A DNA stretch of 64,000 nucleotides from Rhipicephalus microplus (GCF_043290135.1 NC_134709.1:72141956-72205955), one strand, 5' to 3'; shown: positions 45,361 to 58,550, numbered from the stretch's first letter. Numbers and translations are program-made. The notes: generated by a model not told the origin, from the sequence alone.

Positions 45361-47536
45361 GAGACCAAGTAATGCCTCCGCGCTTCTCACTCTATGCGGG
45401 CTTATTACTACAAGCGCATAGCTGGCTTTATTTTTGTATGTCATTTTTGGCCGCGCAGGAAATTAAAAAGAGCCTGCCTAGGGGGCACGCGCTCTTCCAA
45501 TAAGTAAGTTGCCCGACTGTGTGCTTTTCAAAGCCTATCAAGTGGCCGCCTCCTCATTTCGCTCAGGACAGAGCAGATATGGTCGCCACATTTTCTTTTT
45601 CGATTCAATAGTTCGACACTCTGGTGGGGCGTACTCACCCTCAAGACAGGAACAGTGTTTGTGTAGTCGTTGAGAGCTATCAGTCTATTTTTTGTGCTAA
45701 GGCAGGGAGTGACGTGTTCGATGTTCAGAATTCTATGCAGTACTGCTATATAGACTCATTCACTGTTTACAAACACAGACCCTTGGTGACTTCAGGTTTT
45801 GTTCACCGATGTGCCTGAATAGCATAGGTGCACAAGAAGAGCGTTAGAAGAGCGTTGGTTCAAAACCACACGATGCCGAGAAGCAACCTTGAAATCGTTG
45901 AATGATAAACGCTCCGGTGCGAATCCTCGTCTTGAGTGAAATCGAGATTGCGGCTTTGACGTTTTGAAGCTTGGTGAACGAGTTCCCCACCAGAACCAGA
46001 AATAAGTTGCACTGCTATATAGCCATATATTCCGAAACCTTCCCCCCAACGGATGTCACGACTTGGAGGTTGGCAAAATGAAAACTATAGTGTGAAGACG
46101 AAGACTAGACGAAGGAAAGCTGTTGAAATTCACAAAATAAATAATTTCGCAGTAAGAAGGCAGGCCATAACGCTGGCGTGTTTTTTTATTCACGGCGGAC
46201 AAGTACTTTACTAGAGATACGTTGTTGGTCGCGATAGAAATATAAGCGATTTCGCTGTATAGTTCTTTGTTCATTTAAAAGAATGCGGCGCCTGTCGATT
46301 TTGAAAACAGTTGTCAAGACGAAACGTTGCCCTAGCTGGAATCGACCTTATTAGGATGACATTACTAGTGTGAATGAGAGTGTGAATCCTGACCTTTCGT
46401 CTTGGTACCCTTATTGCTAATAATGCTTCTTGCCTTTTTTCTTTATGTTTTTGTTGAGAAATCTGCAGTGTTCCACTGAATATACAATGTTACTCGTGAA
46501 CAGTACTGAAATAAATTTTTCTGTTGCCTGATTCTGTCCGTTCGTTTGCAGTACGCTTGATTTATTGTCATTGAACGGTGGTGGTCATTCGCCTAGAAGT
46601 TTTAGCTGCTGTGGTGCTAGAATGATTATGATTTCGGCACCTCACCTGAAATCCACAAGTTGTCATCCTGCCGTGGTGAACACAATTCAGTAAAGGCGAA
46701 TCACTAGATGTCCCTGATTTTAGGTTTAGGTACATGTTGAGTAACCTCAGTTTATCTAAATTCCGAAGCCCAAGACAACGTCATAATTGTTAATTATATA
46801 ATGATTTAATCTGCGAAATACCAAGCATTGTCTGTTTAGCGAAAATAGTTTTGAAGGTCTTTCTGCGATATTTGTTTCTTGTATTGCGCAGCATTTAGGA
46901 AGCATACATGTAACTACTTTTGCTTCCAAAATCATCTACATCAAATGTCCAAAGAAACAGTCCTGAAAAACATTCGCAATGTTTTTCTACGTAAAGCAAT
47001 ACTCTAGTACTTCTGTAAAGCTATTCAAGCAACTTTACTAATAGCCATGTGAAGGAGCAGAGTTGTTCAGAGGAATATATTAAGCAACGTCCGTTTGTTT
47101 AGCATATACTTACGACAGAAGAACATTGACTTCCACAGAAAAAATTTATGTCACGGTATAGGTGGCTGTTTATGTAAGACGAATCGCAATATGTACATTG
47201 CCTCTGTCAGTGAAAGCGCACTTGCTGATGGTGATTGACGTTAAGCTGTTCAAGCTGGCAACGCCCTTCTATGGAGCTGCCAGACAGAAAGAGAGTGACA
47301 CAAAATATCTACTGATGGTAGCCAGTTTTCATGAAGCTTGACTCATTAACCTCTGAACCCAAGTGGTATGGTGTGCACATCCTCTGATCAAGCCTGCTTT
47401 CACAAACCTTGCTTTACTAACCTCTGAACATCAGGGTTGGCATGTGCATCCTCTGATCAAGCTTCTGCATCATTACGTGCTGCCTGTTTGAAACACCTTT
47501 TACCTTAAAAGGAAGGTTAGTTTCGTACCATATTTT
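45361..47536. other. No gene seen
   Basis: 2.2 kb of unique AT-rich DNA; frames under 90 codons without recognised motifs. Confidence 0.4.
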
Positions 47537-47692
47537 TGTGGCGGCTGTATTTTCTATGAAGCTGAAATTGGTTGAGGCAAATTTACTCAGATTGAGGTGC
47601 CTGATCAAGAACCCCAAGTGTTCGAAGTTTCCTGTGCCCTCCACTACGGCGTCTCTCATAATCGTGTAGTGGTTTTGGGACAGCAAATCCTA
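47537..47692 (+). mobile_element. Ruka-type SINE, 5'-truncated and diverged
   Basis: Contains GTGGCGGCTGTATTTTC, CTCCACTACGGCGTCTCTCA and GTTTTGGGACAGCAAATCC, the body and tail blocks in the usual order. The tRNA-like head is missing and a CATTAAAGAACC-like segment is altered. Confidence 0.75.
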
Positions 47693-47859
47693 AATATTAT
47701 TATTATCGTGTCTTTGTGCAGCAGCACATCCAGAAACAGTTTGTACATACGGGCAGTATATAGCGTTAAACTTATATTTTGTTTTATCATACGGTTAACT
47801 ACACTATCCTGTTACGGCGGGTGCACTTAAAAAAAACGTGGCTCTCTATATTGGAATAA

Positions 47860-48620
47860 GTACAACACAAAAGTGAGACGTGTCCTTAGAGAGGTAGTTG
47901 ACCGTTTATTAAGCATTGTTTTAGGAACAGCAACATATTGCAAAGTCACGTTAGGAACGGCGAGCAGCTCGAATCCTAGAGCATTCACCTCAAACAGAAA
48001 GCACGCCCTAAATTAGCATACATAGGATGAGCGCAGAACAACAAATGTCAGTGCTCGACGCTTAAAGCGAGCTGTTAAAACAGAAAGAAAGACTCACGAA
48101 ACGAGCCTGCAAGTACACACAGGACAGCGCGAACAAATGTCACAATTCTTGCGTCATGTGTCAGCAGCGCGCTCGTTTCTTAAACGCGGCAGTGGTGCGT
48201 GCAAAGTGGCCTTCCACCTTTCCCGAATTACGAGCTTGATAAGTGTGCGCGCAGGAAAGACCACATCCTACAGAGCGGGCCCAACGCTTTACCCAACGCA
48301 AGCCTGTCGTGCCATCTCGCCACCAATAACGAAAACGTGCGAAAGTTTCGAAGCTCTGAGGACTGCTAAACGGTGTATGGTGTATATAAGTGGCTTGCCG
48401 TTAGCGTTCCACACAACGTACGCGCTGTGGCGTAGTCGTTAGCGCAATGCGCTGAGAAGTAAGAGGTTGCTGGCTCGATTCCGTGTGACTGATTCTTGCC
48501 TGGGAAAGTTATTCTTCACAATTTCTTTGTAAATACTTTTCAACGTTACTTTCGTGACGGAAGTACGTCAGCGGAGTCGTGGTGGACCCCCTCATAAAAC
48601 ACTTTTATGTTAAAAAAGAT
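47860..48620 (+). repeat. Possible repeat unit with a tRNA-like module
   Basis: 48425-48485 reads TGGCGTAGTCGTTAGCGC (A box) and CTGGCTCGATTCC (B box), a tRNA-derived sequence that cannot close an acceptor stem. The preceding 0.5 kb has a TATA-like GTATATAAGTGG at about 48381-48392. I suspect the whole block is one interspersed tick repeat, but there is no second copy in the window to prove its ends. Confidence 0.35.
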
Positions 48621-49487
48621 GTTACCTCACAGATGGCGTTAAAACAGGGATCACCAAGGAGCAATTCCTTGGCTGCTATAGCGCCTATGTTAAATGATGC
48701 CCCAAGGTGAATTGTTGAACCCATTTGGAGCTTCCTCATTGACCTCTCGTAAAAACGTCTTAATTCCAAAGGAAATAAATGCGTGCGGAAGCGGTCGCTT
48801 TATCGATCACGTTACCGTGGCCCGTGAGCAAGATTCGCATTAGCAATTCATATTAGGGGAAGCTTTACACGTACTCAAGTAAGCCGCTTTCTTATTCATC
48901 TCGAAAAGCGCCTTGGTAGTGGAAAGACATGAATGAGCACATCGCGGACTCACGAGCAAAATCGCTAGATTTTTAGTACGATCGCCGACCATCCTTAGCT
49001 CTACCGTTATATCATTATATCGACACCCTTATATCACGCGCTATCACTTCAGACAAGCTTTATTATAATACGTAGGATTAGATGCAGTTCGGTTGCTTAA
49101 ATGTAGAGCAGCCATCGTGCACGACGAGTATGAATAACACTTGAGAAATTTTAGAAGTTCGTGTCATACGCTCTTTTGTTCCAGCGGCTGCCATGTGGTT
49201 GGAATGTAAAAATCAGTCGTTACTGCAAGAAGTATGGGGGTGCAAAGGATTCTGAATTGCAGGGCAGGCAGGGAGCTTTCAACGCAGTCTCCTCCATCTA
49301 CTCTGCCATTGGTTGACTCCGTAAAAAAAAACAAGTTTGCAATGAAGAATACAGTGAAAGTGAAGCGATCAATAACGCGCTAATCGCACCCTCCTGGTTT
49401 AAATGACGATAGTAAACTGCGTTTGAATACAAAAGGGCTCTTTGCGGCCTTTACCTTGGACCCTTAAGCATTCAGCTCTACATCATT
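48621..49487. other. No gene seen
   Basis: No domain or repeat recognised. Confidence 0.4.
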
Positions 49488-49499
49488 GTCGTAAAATGA

Positions 49500-49736
49500 T
49501 TGATTTGTAGGATCTAATGCCCCAAAATCACCATATGTATATGAGAGACGCCGTAGTGGAGGGCTTCTGAAATTTCGACCAGCTGGGGTTCTTTACGTGC
49601 ACCGAAAGCATCTGAGCACACGGGCCTAAAGGATTTTCACCTGCATCGAAAATGCAGCAACCACAGCCGGGATTCGATCCCGTGACTTGCGGGTCAGCAG
49701 CCGTGTACCTTAGCCACTAGACCACCGTTGCGGGGC
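49500..49736 (-). mobile_element. Ruka-type SINE, full length
   Basis: Minus-strand copy: head at the right (CCCCGCAACGGTGGTCTAG; GGGATCGAATCCCGG), tail at the left. TAAAATG occurs at 49492-49498 and 49741-49747, a likely short target duplication. Confidence 0.9.
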
Positions 49737-49747
49737 ATCATAAAATG

Positions 49748-50189
49748 CTTAAGGATCTAGATGTCAATGTTCGCGTGTAGTCACCAGTATCCACTTGCAC
49801 GTGGACGACTGGTTTTAAAGGTTTTTGATTCTTGTCATGATGTGTTATTTCAATTTCACAAGGCTTCTGAAACATTCCTAAAATAATAAATAAGAAATCG
49901 GGTGATTTGTCATCACATTTTATTATTAAATTTTCCGTATGCAGTCTGTAATCAGCAGTAGCAAGTCATCACAGATTTACTGCATCCAAAAAATTATAGG
50001 GGTAAAGCCACATCTCCCGCTGTAATTTTAAGGTCTACCTAAGAGCTTGATTAAACCTAGCATGCGAAGCATTTTGTGTCGGCTCTTTGCTTCAAATATT
50101 ACTGCAGAGTATAAATGATACTCAACGTTCATTAACTTATAATTTGTAAATTAATTGTGTAAATATTATTCTGACACGCGTCTGCCAAC
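49748..50189. other. No gene seen
   Basis: No domain or repeat recognised. Confidence 0.4.
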
Positions 50190-50530
50190 GTAAGGTGGCT
50201 CTAAACTCAGTTGAATTTAAGTCCGTACGTGCGTCTGTCCGTCCATCCGACCATCCGTGCCTCTGTCAGTTCATCCCTCCGTCCATGCGTTCATCCGTCC
50301 GCCCGTCCTTGTGTTTGTCTGCCTGTCCATCCATCCATTCGTCTGTTAATTCATTCGTACATCTAGTGAACACTCTAAGCACCGCCATCTCGCACTTTTG
50401 ATCATATATTCATCATATACAAGTACCGTCATTCAGCGGACATTCCAAAGAATACCTATTATTACTACTACTATTACTACATACAAGAGGGACGCCTGAC
50501 ACATGGCATGAAGAGCTTCACCCCTACGAC
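50190..50530 (-). repeat. Dispersed repeat with GGACGNAT-type core, copy 3 (inverted)
   Basis: The core at about 50225-50350 is made of GTCCGTCC/CATCCGTC units (complement of GGACGGAC). The arm at about 50370-50450 is the complement of the left arm of copies 1 and 2 (GGCGGTGCTTAGAGTG, TGAATGACGGTACTTG, TTGGAATGTCCGCTG). Beyond it the unit ends GAAGAGCTTCACCCCTA, the same end as at 3185-3200, which links the two repeat groups. Confidence 0.7.
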
Positions 50531-53500
50531 GTATAATGATTTAGAGTACTTGGTATACTACTGGATGGCAGAAAGCCGCCCCACCAATGTGATCTAGACG
50601 CCGGAGAAAACCGGCGCTCATGGAACAAGTGTGTTAAGAAAAAGAGGGTTACGAGTGAGAGTACCAGGCACACTACTATGGGAGAGCATAAAGCCATCCC
50701 GTAGGTCGCACTCTTGATGAGGCCCTGTTGACAAATATTTGTCGTAAAAGACTTCACGACTAAATGTTGAGTTTCATGGATTATTCAGTGAGGGCTGTGT
50801 CTAGAAAAAATGTTAAACAATCGAAAGTGCAAGGTACCCTACTATGGAAGAGCAACACGCTGTGCCACTTTCCAGATGCACGCGAAGACCATTAACGGTG
50901 TGCATAAAAAATATTTGATATTTTCGAGTACTTCATACTTAATTATAGGACAACATTGAGCTGTCCCTACAAAATGCCGAAACAGACGGCTTGCACGGCG
51001 CACAATAAACAACATTTGCCGGCAGTGTTTTTGCTATATTTGCAACGGAAGTTTCCATTTGCGCACAGATATTTTTATCCCTTGAAAATAAAATTTTTCT
51101 CACAGTGTTTTTTCATTGCTCTTTTGGAATGCACGTGAAGTGGTATTTTGCCAACATTATCTCTTTTTTTTTCCTGCATCTTTATTCGGTTGACCTAAAA
51201 CAGATCTGCGGGCTCGTTAGAATACGTTGGTAACTTAAGACCGGTCTGCTATGCAGAAGGTTCATGTTGCATATGGGCAATGTATCTTACTATTTCAATT
51301 TCACTAACCAAATAACTAGCCCAAAAAAAGGTTGCGTCCACATATCCGGACGTGGCACTTCTAGATTACTTAACTCTCCAATGTGTCTAACGCTCATGTC
51401 CATTCTCTCTTTACTTTGACCCACCTGTGCCGGACCCATTTGGGAGGTTTCTTATTAAACGATAAACCTATCAGACACAGAACGTTATAATGTAGCTCCT
51501 TTGGTTCATCCGAGAAAGGGTACCAGAAAGTGGGCGCATCCATTATCGTAGCCCTCGACAAACTGACCTTGGCTTAAACTATCAATGTACCAAGCTTGTT
51601 GCATTCTAAACTTCGATTGTCGTGAGCCGCGTTCGGACTGGACGGCGTCGACTGCTGGTGCCCATTAACACCAGGCGTTGTAGCCCATTTGGTTCAGAGT
51701 GTGCGTTTATCGTGCAGACTTCAGCGGCAGCGACGCGCGCTAGAAGCTGACATGCTACAAATGGTCCTTGGGGAAAACACTATCACTCAGCAAAGCAAAT
51801 GTTTCTTTTTAAACGTCCAGTGAAATCGTGGAAACATGTTGAGGTTGGTTGTGACGCATACATATTTTGTACTGAGTGGTGAGTGAGAATTCTGATCCTT
51901 TATGTAGTTTTTTTATAGGTGGGGAGGGGGGTCCGTAATTCACGGTACTCTGGTACTGTGAAATGGCATTGCGTGTGTTAAGAGACAAGATAGGCAATAA
52001 TGTGGAGAAAATTGTTTTTTTTCCTGGCAAAGTTTGAAATCTACGGCTTTATCTTGACCAAAATCAATCATTTGTTTGTTTCAGGCTGACTTTTTTTGTC
52101 TAAAAATGACATATTTTTTATTTTGTATGGCGGTCTGCGACACCCTCATTAGTTACGTAGAAAAGAATTTTTCGAAGGTTAAGCATCAAGTCAATACGAA
52201 AAAGTTGCAGTTTGCAAGCTGGAGCACAGTGGACGCATTCGAAAGAGAATGTGCCTCGTTGCTCACTCTGAACATGCCTTGTCCCCTTCCCTGATCCCCC
52301 AGTGTAGGGTAGCCAACCACATGTCTTTCTGTTTAACCTCCCTGCCTTCTCCCTTTTGTTGCTTCCTCCCCTCCTTCCACTGGAAAAGCACAGGCATCAA
52401 ACTTTCTGACGTGAAATGAATGTCTGGCTAGGGACATCTTAGTAGTTCTGTCAATGGCAAGCTCTAAATGTATTAAGGTTTGGCCATTAGAAGAAATGTA
52501 AGCATCCTTGAGGACAAAAGAACAGCTATCTGGGCCACATATTTTCGTATGCCATCAATGGATACCAGTTTATCCCGCGGCGTGCGTCCCGAAAATTCGG
52601 TTGCCGCACAGCTGGTATGACTGACCACTCAGATTGCTTGTACAGCTAGCCCGATTGGTCAGAATGCTTCAACATATTGCTATATTCATATTGCGAATGA
52701 CTGGGACAAAGCGCCTGTGGGCCCAAAGATGAGAAGAAGGAGCTGTGAGCGCTAGAACTCTGGAGTCAACGTGTCCACCCTCGAACCTACGCTTTAAATA
52801 TATATGTTTTGTTTACAGTCTTGTTCAGAAGGCGCCTCATTGTTCAGGTAACCATAAAATACACTCATGCAGTTACAAAACCAAAAGTTTAATTGGAGGT
52901 GCCGCAACCAGTGAACTGTGTGCAACATCTAACACTCCGAGGCTTTTAGTTCACTGCACATATGTTACCAAAGTGATCAAGACCGAGAATTCAAATATGA
53001 CTGAGTTTTCACAGACACCAAAACCGAGCATTATTTGTGAGCCATGGAAGTTTGTAGTAGGAAGCACCTAGATTCGGCGACACTACGTCTGGAAAACGCA
53101 AAATAGAGAAAGAACAGAGCAATTATTACAGCCTCGTCCTACATTCTGTGCCCTGGCGATGCCTAGAAAGAGGTCATAATTGCTATATATGGGAAAATTT
53201 TACAAATAAACGTCACTCACAAAAGAAAACCTTGAAGTACCCGTGTGCATAACAAAGGAAAGAGGTGAGGATAATGACATAAGGGAAGTGACCCAGATGC
53301 TGAAAGGGAGGCACGTGAAGCCGAAGGGCGATGAAACATTTTCCCAGAAGTTTAGAGACACTGCAGGCCACGCTGTCACCGTTTGAAATGAGTCCAATAA
53401 CCCTTTCACTGGCGGGTGTTTCTAGTCGTGACGCACCCCCAGTGCTGGCCTGGTAGCGGGGATGTGAAGAAAGCTGGAGACGCAGAGTAATGGTGCGTTT

Positions 53501-54543
53501 GTGAAGTAAAGCTGACAGATAGGGATGGAAAGGTAATAGAATGAACTCGTTTGCGGGTGATGCCTGCTAGTGAATATGTGGCCAGCAAGTGGAATCAGTG
53601 ATGGGGTCAAGATTCACACTCTATTCGAAAGCCAAAGGCAATTTCGTAGGCTTCAGCAGAAACGAGTAGTGAACGTGATCACTCTGTAGTCATGGTCAAA
53701 TTATATCCATCGCAAAACTTGGAACGAAAAGGGTCGGAAATCATTACCACGGGCATCAACGCCTGCCGACTATAGTGAAGCGCTACTAGGTGAAGAGGGG
53801 ACAAAGAGCCAAAATAAAACATTCCATATAATTTTTTGCCAAATTGTCCTAATTTTATATATGCATAAGTGAAGTATAAATTTGGGTTATGGATTATCTG
53901 ACATTTCGCTAAATGGTTGATTGCAAGATTTTTTGGTTGACTTCCGTAAAGGGGAGCGTATCCATGCGATTCGCTATCAGGGCTTGTGCATGGTCAGACG
54001 ATGTGGGTCACGGAACTTGGAACGAAAGGTAATAAAAGCATGTTGCCACAGACATCAACGCCTGCCGACGACTGAATTGCCAAATTGCCACGAAAATATT
54101 TTAAAAATTCAAATCTGTTACAATGGCCGCGGGCTATCTCATTGCCGAAGCGGATTGCACCGCTCATGTAAGAAGACGCCTGCGGTGAGGATCTCAGCGA
54201 GATACCGCAATGGCCCCACCTGCACAAATCCTCTCACACTCACACACATTTCCCCTCCACAAACACGTTTTTTCTCTCTCACTCTATACGCTCAGCTAGA
54301 TTCCTTCAATATTCTAAAACTTTATTGGCTCTTATCATAACTACAGTTAGGCTGATAATGTCTTCTTTATCAGTTTTTTTTCATTGGAGTTTAATAACAT
54401 GTCAACGTTTGACATGCTGTTGGCGGCAGACGGATGTCGCTGTGCTCTTTCAAGTACACAATGTAAATAAGTGCTAGAACGGTAATAAACGTTTAATAAT
54501 CAATGAATCATCGACTTGTGTAAAATAGTGTCGACATTCCGAT
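50531..54543. other. No gene seen; one diverged local duplication
   Basis: 4 kb without recognised coding domains. 53690-53770 and 53988-54069 are diverged direct copies (ACTTGGAACGAAA and CATCAACGCCTGCCGAC in both). Frames up to 139 codons have no recognisable family. Confidence 0.4.
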
Positions 54544-54615
54544 TTGATATCCGAATGTCACTCAGGAAGGCACAACTGGATGCTACATTATTATTATTGC
54601 GTTTTTCCTGCGCAG

Positions 54616-54763
54616 GTGGATGTTTCAGAGGAATACTCACATGACCCAACTGTCTCTTATGCTCTGGACAACTCGTTAAGGTACATCCATGCCATCGTAC
54701 GAAGCCACCTAGAGACTATTGACAGGCTACACAGAGACCTGCTGAAGCCATCATCGCTTCGGG
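54616..54763 (+). CDS. Candidate internal exon of an unidentified host gene
   Basis: A pyrimidine tract and TTTTTCCTGCGCAG immediately precede 54616. The segment is open in the expected frame for 49 codons plus one base and ends CTTCGGG followed by GTAAGT, a consensus donor. The encoded peptide (VDVSEEYSHDPTVSYALDN, then an amphipathic stretch SLRYIHAIVRSHLETIDRL and DLLKPSS) looks like folded, helical protein rather than repeat. Phase 0 in, phase 1 out. I do not recognise the family. Neighbouring exons are not visible, which fits long tick introns. It is the strongest host-gene signal in the window. Confidence 0.5.
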
Positions 54764-55596
54764 GTAAGTAGACGCCCAGCCTGTTCTTCTCTATCATATC
54801 TTTTCTCAGGTGCACATTGGTGGTGTGCGAAGAAGAGCTGAGACTTTGACGACGGCATTGGCCGAAGAGAGCGCCACCTAATGAACCGCACCTCCCCAGG
54901 GCGAACCCTGATTGGTTGTACCATGGAAGATAACGAGTACTCCCCCCGGACGTGGCTACCAGAGCGTTTATATGTTGAGAGCCCGACGCCCCTGCTGACG
55001 TTTTTTTTTTTCTCGTTTAGTATGGTCCACATAGTCATTACCGCCTTCTCTTTCCTCGGGGCACTTTTTTTTATTACTATATACCTGGATTGTTACTATG
55101 TTTTGTAGCGGGAACGATTAAAGCTTACTTTAACGTGAACTGTTTCCCAGCTATCTCGCAGCACTCTTCTTGCGCTCTGGACCCATGATAAAGGGAGTGT
55201 AACGTGCGTACATAATAAACATTTTGCGTAGCATTCTGTGTATATTTCGCGGCTTAGACTCGCAACAGCTGCGGCCTAATTTAGTGGAGGGAAGTGGAAA
55301 AAGCGTTGGTGCACCTATTTTACGATAGATGTCAACCAATGTACGCTGACGTTTATGACCCCAATGAGTCTGTCACACCGCACATGTCAAAGCTGTGACA
55401 TTACTTCGGGACGACTGACACTATCGTTGTATATCAACGCCACTAGTCAACGAGCACCTCTAAACTTTAGGTGCTATTAAAGAAACACAGGTTGACGCAG
55501 GTTGCGAAAAGTGGTTTTCAGAAACCTTTTAACGATTGTTTATGACCAAGAAAATGCTTAGTTCGAAGAAACATCATGTTTTAATGCTCCCTATAT
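54764..55596. other. No gene seen
   Basis: Would be intronic if the exon at 54616-54763 is real. No repeat recognised. Confidence 0.4.
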
Positions 55597-55611
55597 TCTT
55601 AGTACAATTGG

Positions 55612-55871
55612 CTCCGCCGCAGTGGTATAGTGGCCAAGTAACTCAGCTGCTGACCCGCAGGTCGCGGGATCATATCCCGGCTGCGGCAGCGGCATATCCG
55701 ATGGAGGCGGAATGCCGCTGCCGCAAATCTTAGCACACGGCTGTAGGCCCGTGTGCTCAGATTCGGGTGCACGTTAAAGAACCCCAGGTGGTCGAAATTT
55801 CCGGAGCCCTCCACTACGGCGTCTCTCGTAATCATATGTTGGCTTTGGGACGTTAAACCCCACACATGAAG
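55612..55871 (+). mobile_element. Ruka-type SINE, full length, with target duplication
   Basis: Head CTCCGCCGCAGTGGTATAG, B-box region GTCGCGGGATCATATCCCGG, full body, tail GACGTTAAACCCCACACATG. Flanked by TCTTAGTACAATTGG (55597-55611) and TCTTAGCACAATTGG (55872-55886), 15 bp with one mismatch. The body has an extra GCCGCTGCCGCAAATCTTAG segment at about 55712-55732, so this copy is about 20 bases longer than the others. Confidence 0.95.
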
Positions 55872-55886
55872 TCTTAGCACAATTGG

Positions 55887-56577
55887 AACGACCCTCCTCC
55901 GATAACAGCGTCCTGATGTAACGATTTTTATACCCGCGCCGCAACTTTATAGCTGCCTCTGCCATGCATTGTAGCAAATGTATCTTAGTGAAACATAGGC
56001 TGGTGGAAACAAAACTTGTGCATTTCTCATTAAACATGGAATCAAATTCTCTCATGCACGCATTATAGTTAATCAAGTCTTCTTTTAGGCGAATTTTTTT
56101 TTTGTACAGCAAGAAAGCAGCGGCACGAGTACATGCCCACAAGAGAGGGGGCGCTAACGGACGAGTACCGACAGCTATATTAGTTGGAGGAATGACACAC
56201 CTCAGTTAAGCCAGAATGAAGCATAAAAAAGGGAGACCCGTTTACCAAGGTCTTTGAATGCATAACTTCAACAACGCAATTCAGCCAAACCAAGAAAAAA
56301 GCGAACCGAACCGATCTGAATTTTTCTTCGACATCAGACCCGACAGCCACATCCAGAGTATAAAAGTAAATTTCAAAGAGGGCAACAAAGGAGACGCTGA
56401 TGTGTTTCTTAACCAAATTTCTTTATTTGATAGGGTGTGTGACGCATTCAAACCGGGCCACACATCCTGTGGACTTGCTAACACATGTGCAACCAAACGT
56501 GCGTGCGTGTGACGTTACTTGTTACAGCGAAAGCTGTTATGCAACCACAACACGGCTCAAGCGCATCGCCTTAGTTG
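55887..56577. other. No gene seen
   Basis: Short frames only; no recognised repeat. Confidence 0.4.
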
Positions 56578-57161
56578 TCCGCCGCCGAAGCCGGTGTCCG
56601 TAAGAACTATCACACTAAATATAAAAAAGACTCAAATAAAAAACACGAAAGGTATGTGGTGGCGTAAAGTCATATTCGAACCGTGTGCCAGCTGAGTATT
56701 CAACTGCTGAGCCACGCTGGGGCTTGAGACTCGTTTGCAAAGTTATCTTAGGCAGGCTTGATTTCAGGAAAGAAATGGCGTTCGTATGAATAATAAAGCA
56801 TTTTAAAACAGCGAAGGAACAACTAGGCATCACACAATGCGAATCGCGTAACGAGTGGGTAGTCAAATGCTCCAAAACATTACAAAACACACTTCAAGTG
56901 TAATTCTTCATCCGCTGAATGCAACGAAACATTTGTTACAGGTGCTTAGCGGATACCACGCTTCTCCAAAGATTGACGAAACATAAGATTGTAAATGCCA
57001 GCCTACTATACACAAATCGTAAATATTTATGGCGTAGTGGGTATCCAGCACGTTTGCTTCTATGATTTACCCAAATAGTGTTTACAAAGAGCTCTAAAAG
57101 GCCGCTCTTTATGCTTTCGCTGTGACTGTGCTGTGCCTTGTGCGCAGGCCAGGCGTTTTTG
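56578..57161 (-). repeat. Dispersed repeat with tRNA-like module, copy 2
   Basis: Aligns with 405-1117. On the minus strand AGCGTGGCTCAGCAGTTG (complement of 56701-56718) and GGTTCGAATATGA (about 56670-56682) form A- and B-box-like segments, better preserved than in copy 1. It has only one tRNA-like module, so the doubled module in copy 1 arose there or was lost here. Confidence 0.6.
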
Positions 57162-57465
57162 TAATTTATTTGTTTCCACGAACGGTAATTGACACTGAGC
57201 CCAGCAATACAACGTGAAACGTCATACATGACACGGTAAAGCAATACACTGCTTCTGTGCAACACTAAATGGCCAACGTGTTGTGGTTCTTCTGGCATCT
57301 ACGTTCCCTTGTGTTACGAATACGTGGGCAACTCTTTCACAGCATATTCTGCCCACTTATTGGCCACATAATTTAACCAATACTATTATTTCAATCGAAA
57401 CTGGCTGGCGATTGTACTGTTTCACGTCCTCAAGTTATTTTTTACATCAATACAGCCTTTTTTTC
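57162..57465. other. No gene seen
   Basis: AT-rich; no repeat recognised. Confidence 0.35.
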
Positions 57466-57650
57466 AGCAATTGTGCAGGAAAACTGGCCCGCAATCTTCA
57501 CGTTCCGCATAAACTGCGTGGTCCACATAAGAGGAGATCGATATAGAGGCATGGTCTGTGGGGCTCCCATGTGACCCCAGTGAGCGCGTCCAGATGAATT
57601 GCTCGCTGGAAAATTGCTTCCAAGAACGTGACAGGGCCACAGCTATACCT
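57466..57650 (+). pseudogene. Possible exon relic, copy 2 (paired with 44385-44550)
   Basis: A TTTTTTTCAG tract at about 57463-57472 precedes a stretch similar to 44385-44550. The frame shows a Cys-rich end (SERVQMNCSLENCFQERD), interrupted upstream by a one-base shift relative to GDRYRGMVCGAP. This may be a decayed paralogue of a small secreted-type gene or simply a low-copy repeat. Confidence 0.25.
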
Positions 57651-58127
57651 TAGTAGTATTGGTTCTCTAACTACCTGATTTCGCTGAATGCACTTTCTTC
57701 ATATATTCTATCCAAACCTTCTTGCACACTGCACACCTAAGGTAACTCCCAAAAAAACAACGTAAAGACCTTTGCTGTGTTGATTTGAAAGGAGATAATA
57801 AAAGTTGTGGATTTATGTACACTCGGCTCACATGGCATCTGCTATCGCCCTCTAATACAGTCTCTTGTGTCGAGCAAGACGATTGCGTCTGACGCGCATA
57901 CCTTAAACGGGTAGAAATAAACGAATCCTATGGGGGCATTACGATGGTGTGAAATATAGCAGCAGCTGGGTCAATTGTAGTCACAACTATGCGTATATAG
58001 CAAATATGCGTAATATTTGCTTTTTGACCTGTGTTGTTCACAAGTATAAGCGCCACCCCAGTTCAAGATGGCTGGACGTTCAGCATGTGCCTAAACTCTG
58101 GCTAGATTACTGAATTGGTTTACAGAC

Positions 58128-58129
<2 letters not shown>
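57651..58129. other. No gene seen
   Basis: No domain or repeat recognised. Confidence 0.4.
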
Positions 58130-58209
<80 letters not shown>

Positions 58210-58426
58210 GAGATACTAGTTAAGGACTCGTTTTTTGTGTTTACACAATATTAATGAGATCTAACCGACAATATTGCCACGCAAGGTATAAGGGAAGTTA
58301 TTAGGCCAATTGTAATGTAAATGAGAAGAAAGAAAAGCGGGTGAAAAGATAACTCGCCGTGGGCAGGATCCGAGATAACTCGGATCCTTCCCACGGCGAG
58401 TCAACTTTTCATCCACTTTTCTTTCT

Positions 58427-58485
<59 letters not shown>

Positions 58486-58488
58486 TAT

Positions 58489-58548
<60 letters not shown>
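58130..58548. repeat. (TA)n arrays flanking a fold-back family member, copy 2
   Basis: (TA)n at 58130-58208 and 58431-58548 enclose a unit homologous to 25870-26056. Its right half is a long inverted repeat: 58321-58373 pairs with 58379-58432 with about five mismatches, both arms reading from ATGAGAAGAAAGAAAAG to GGATCCGA. The right arm ends exactly at the (TA)n. Confidence 0.85.

Positions 58549-58550
<2 letters not shown>

Noticed and set aside
50195..50401. 68-codon Ser-Val-Arg-Pro frame
   Set aside because: Produced by the inverted GGAC-type core.
58321..58432. Rho-independent terminator
   Set aside because: Strong hairpin, but it is part of a repeat fold-back bounded by (TA)n in a eukaryotic genome.
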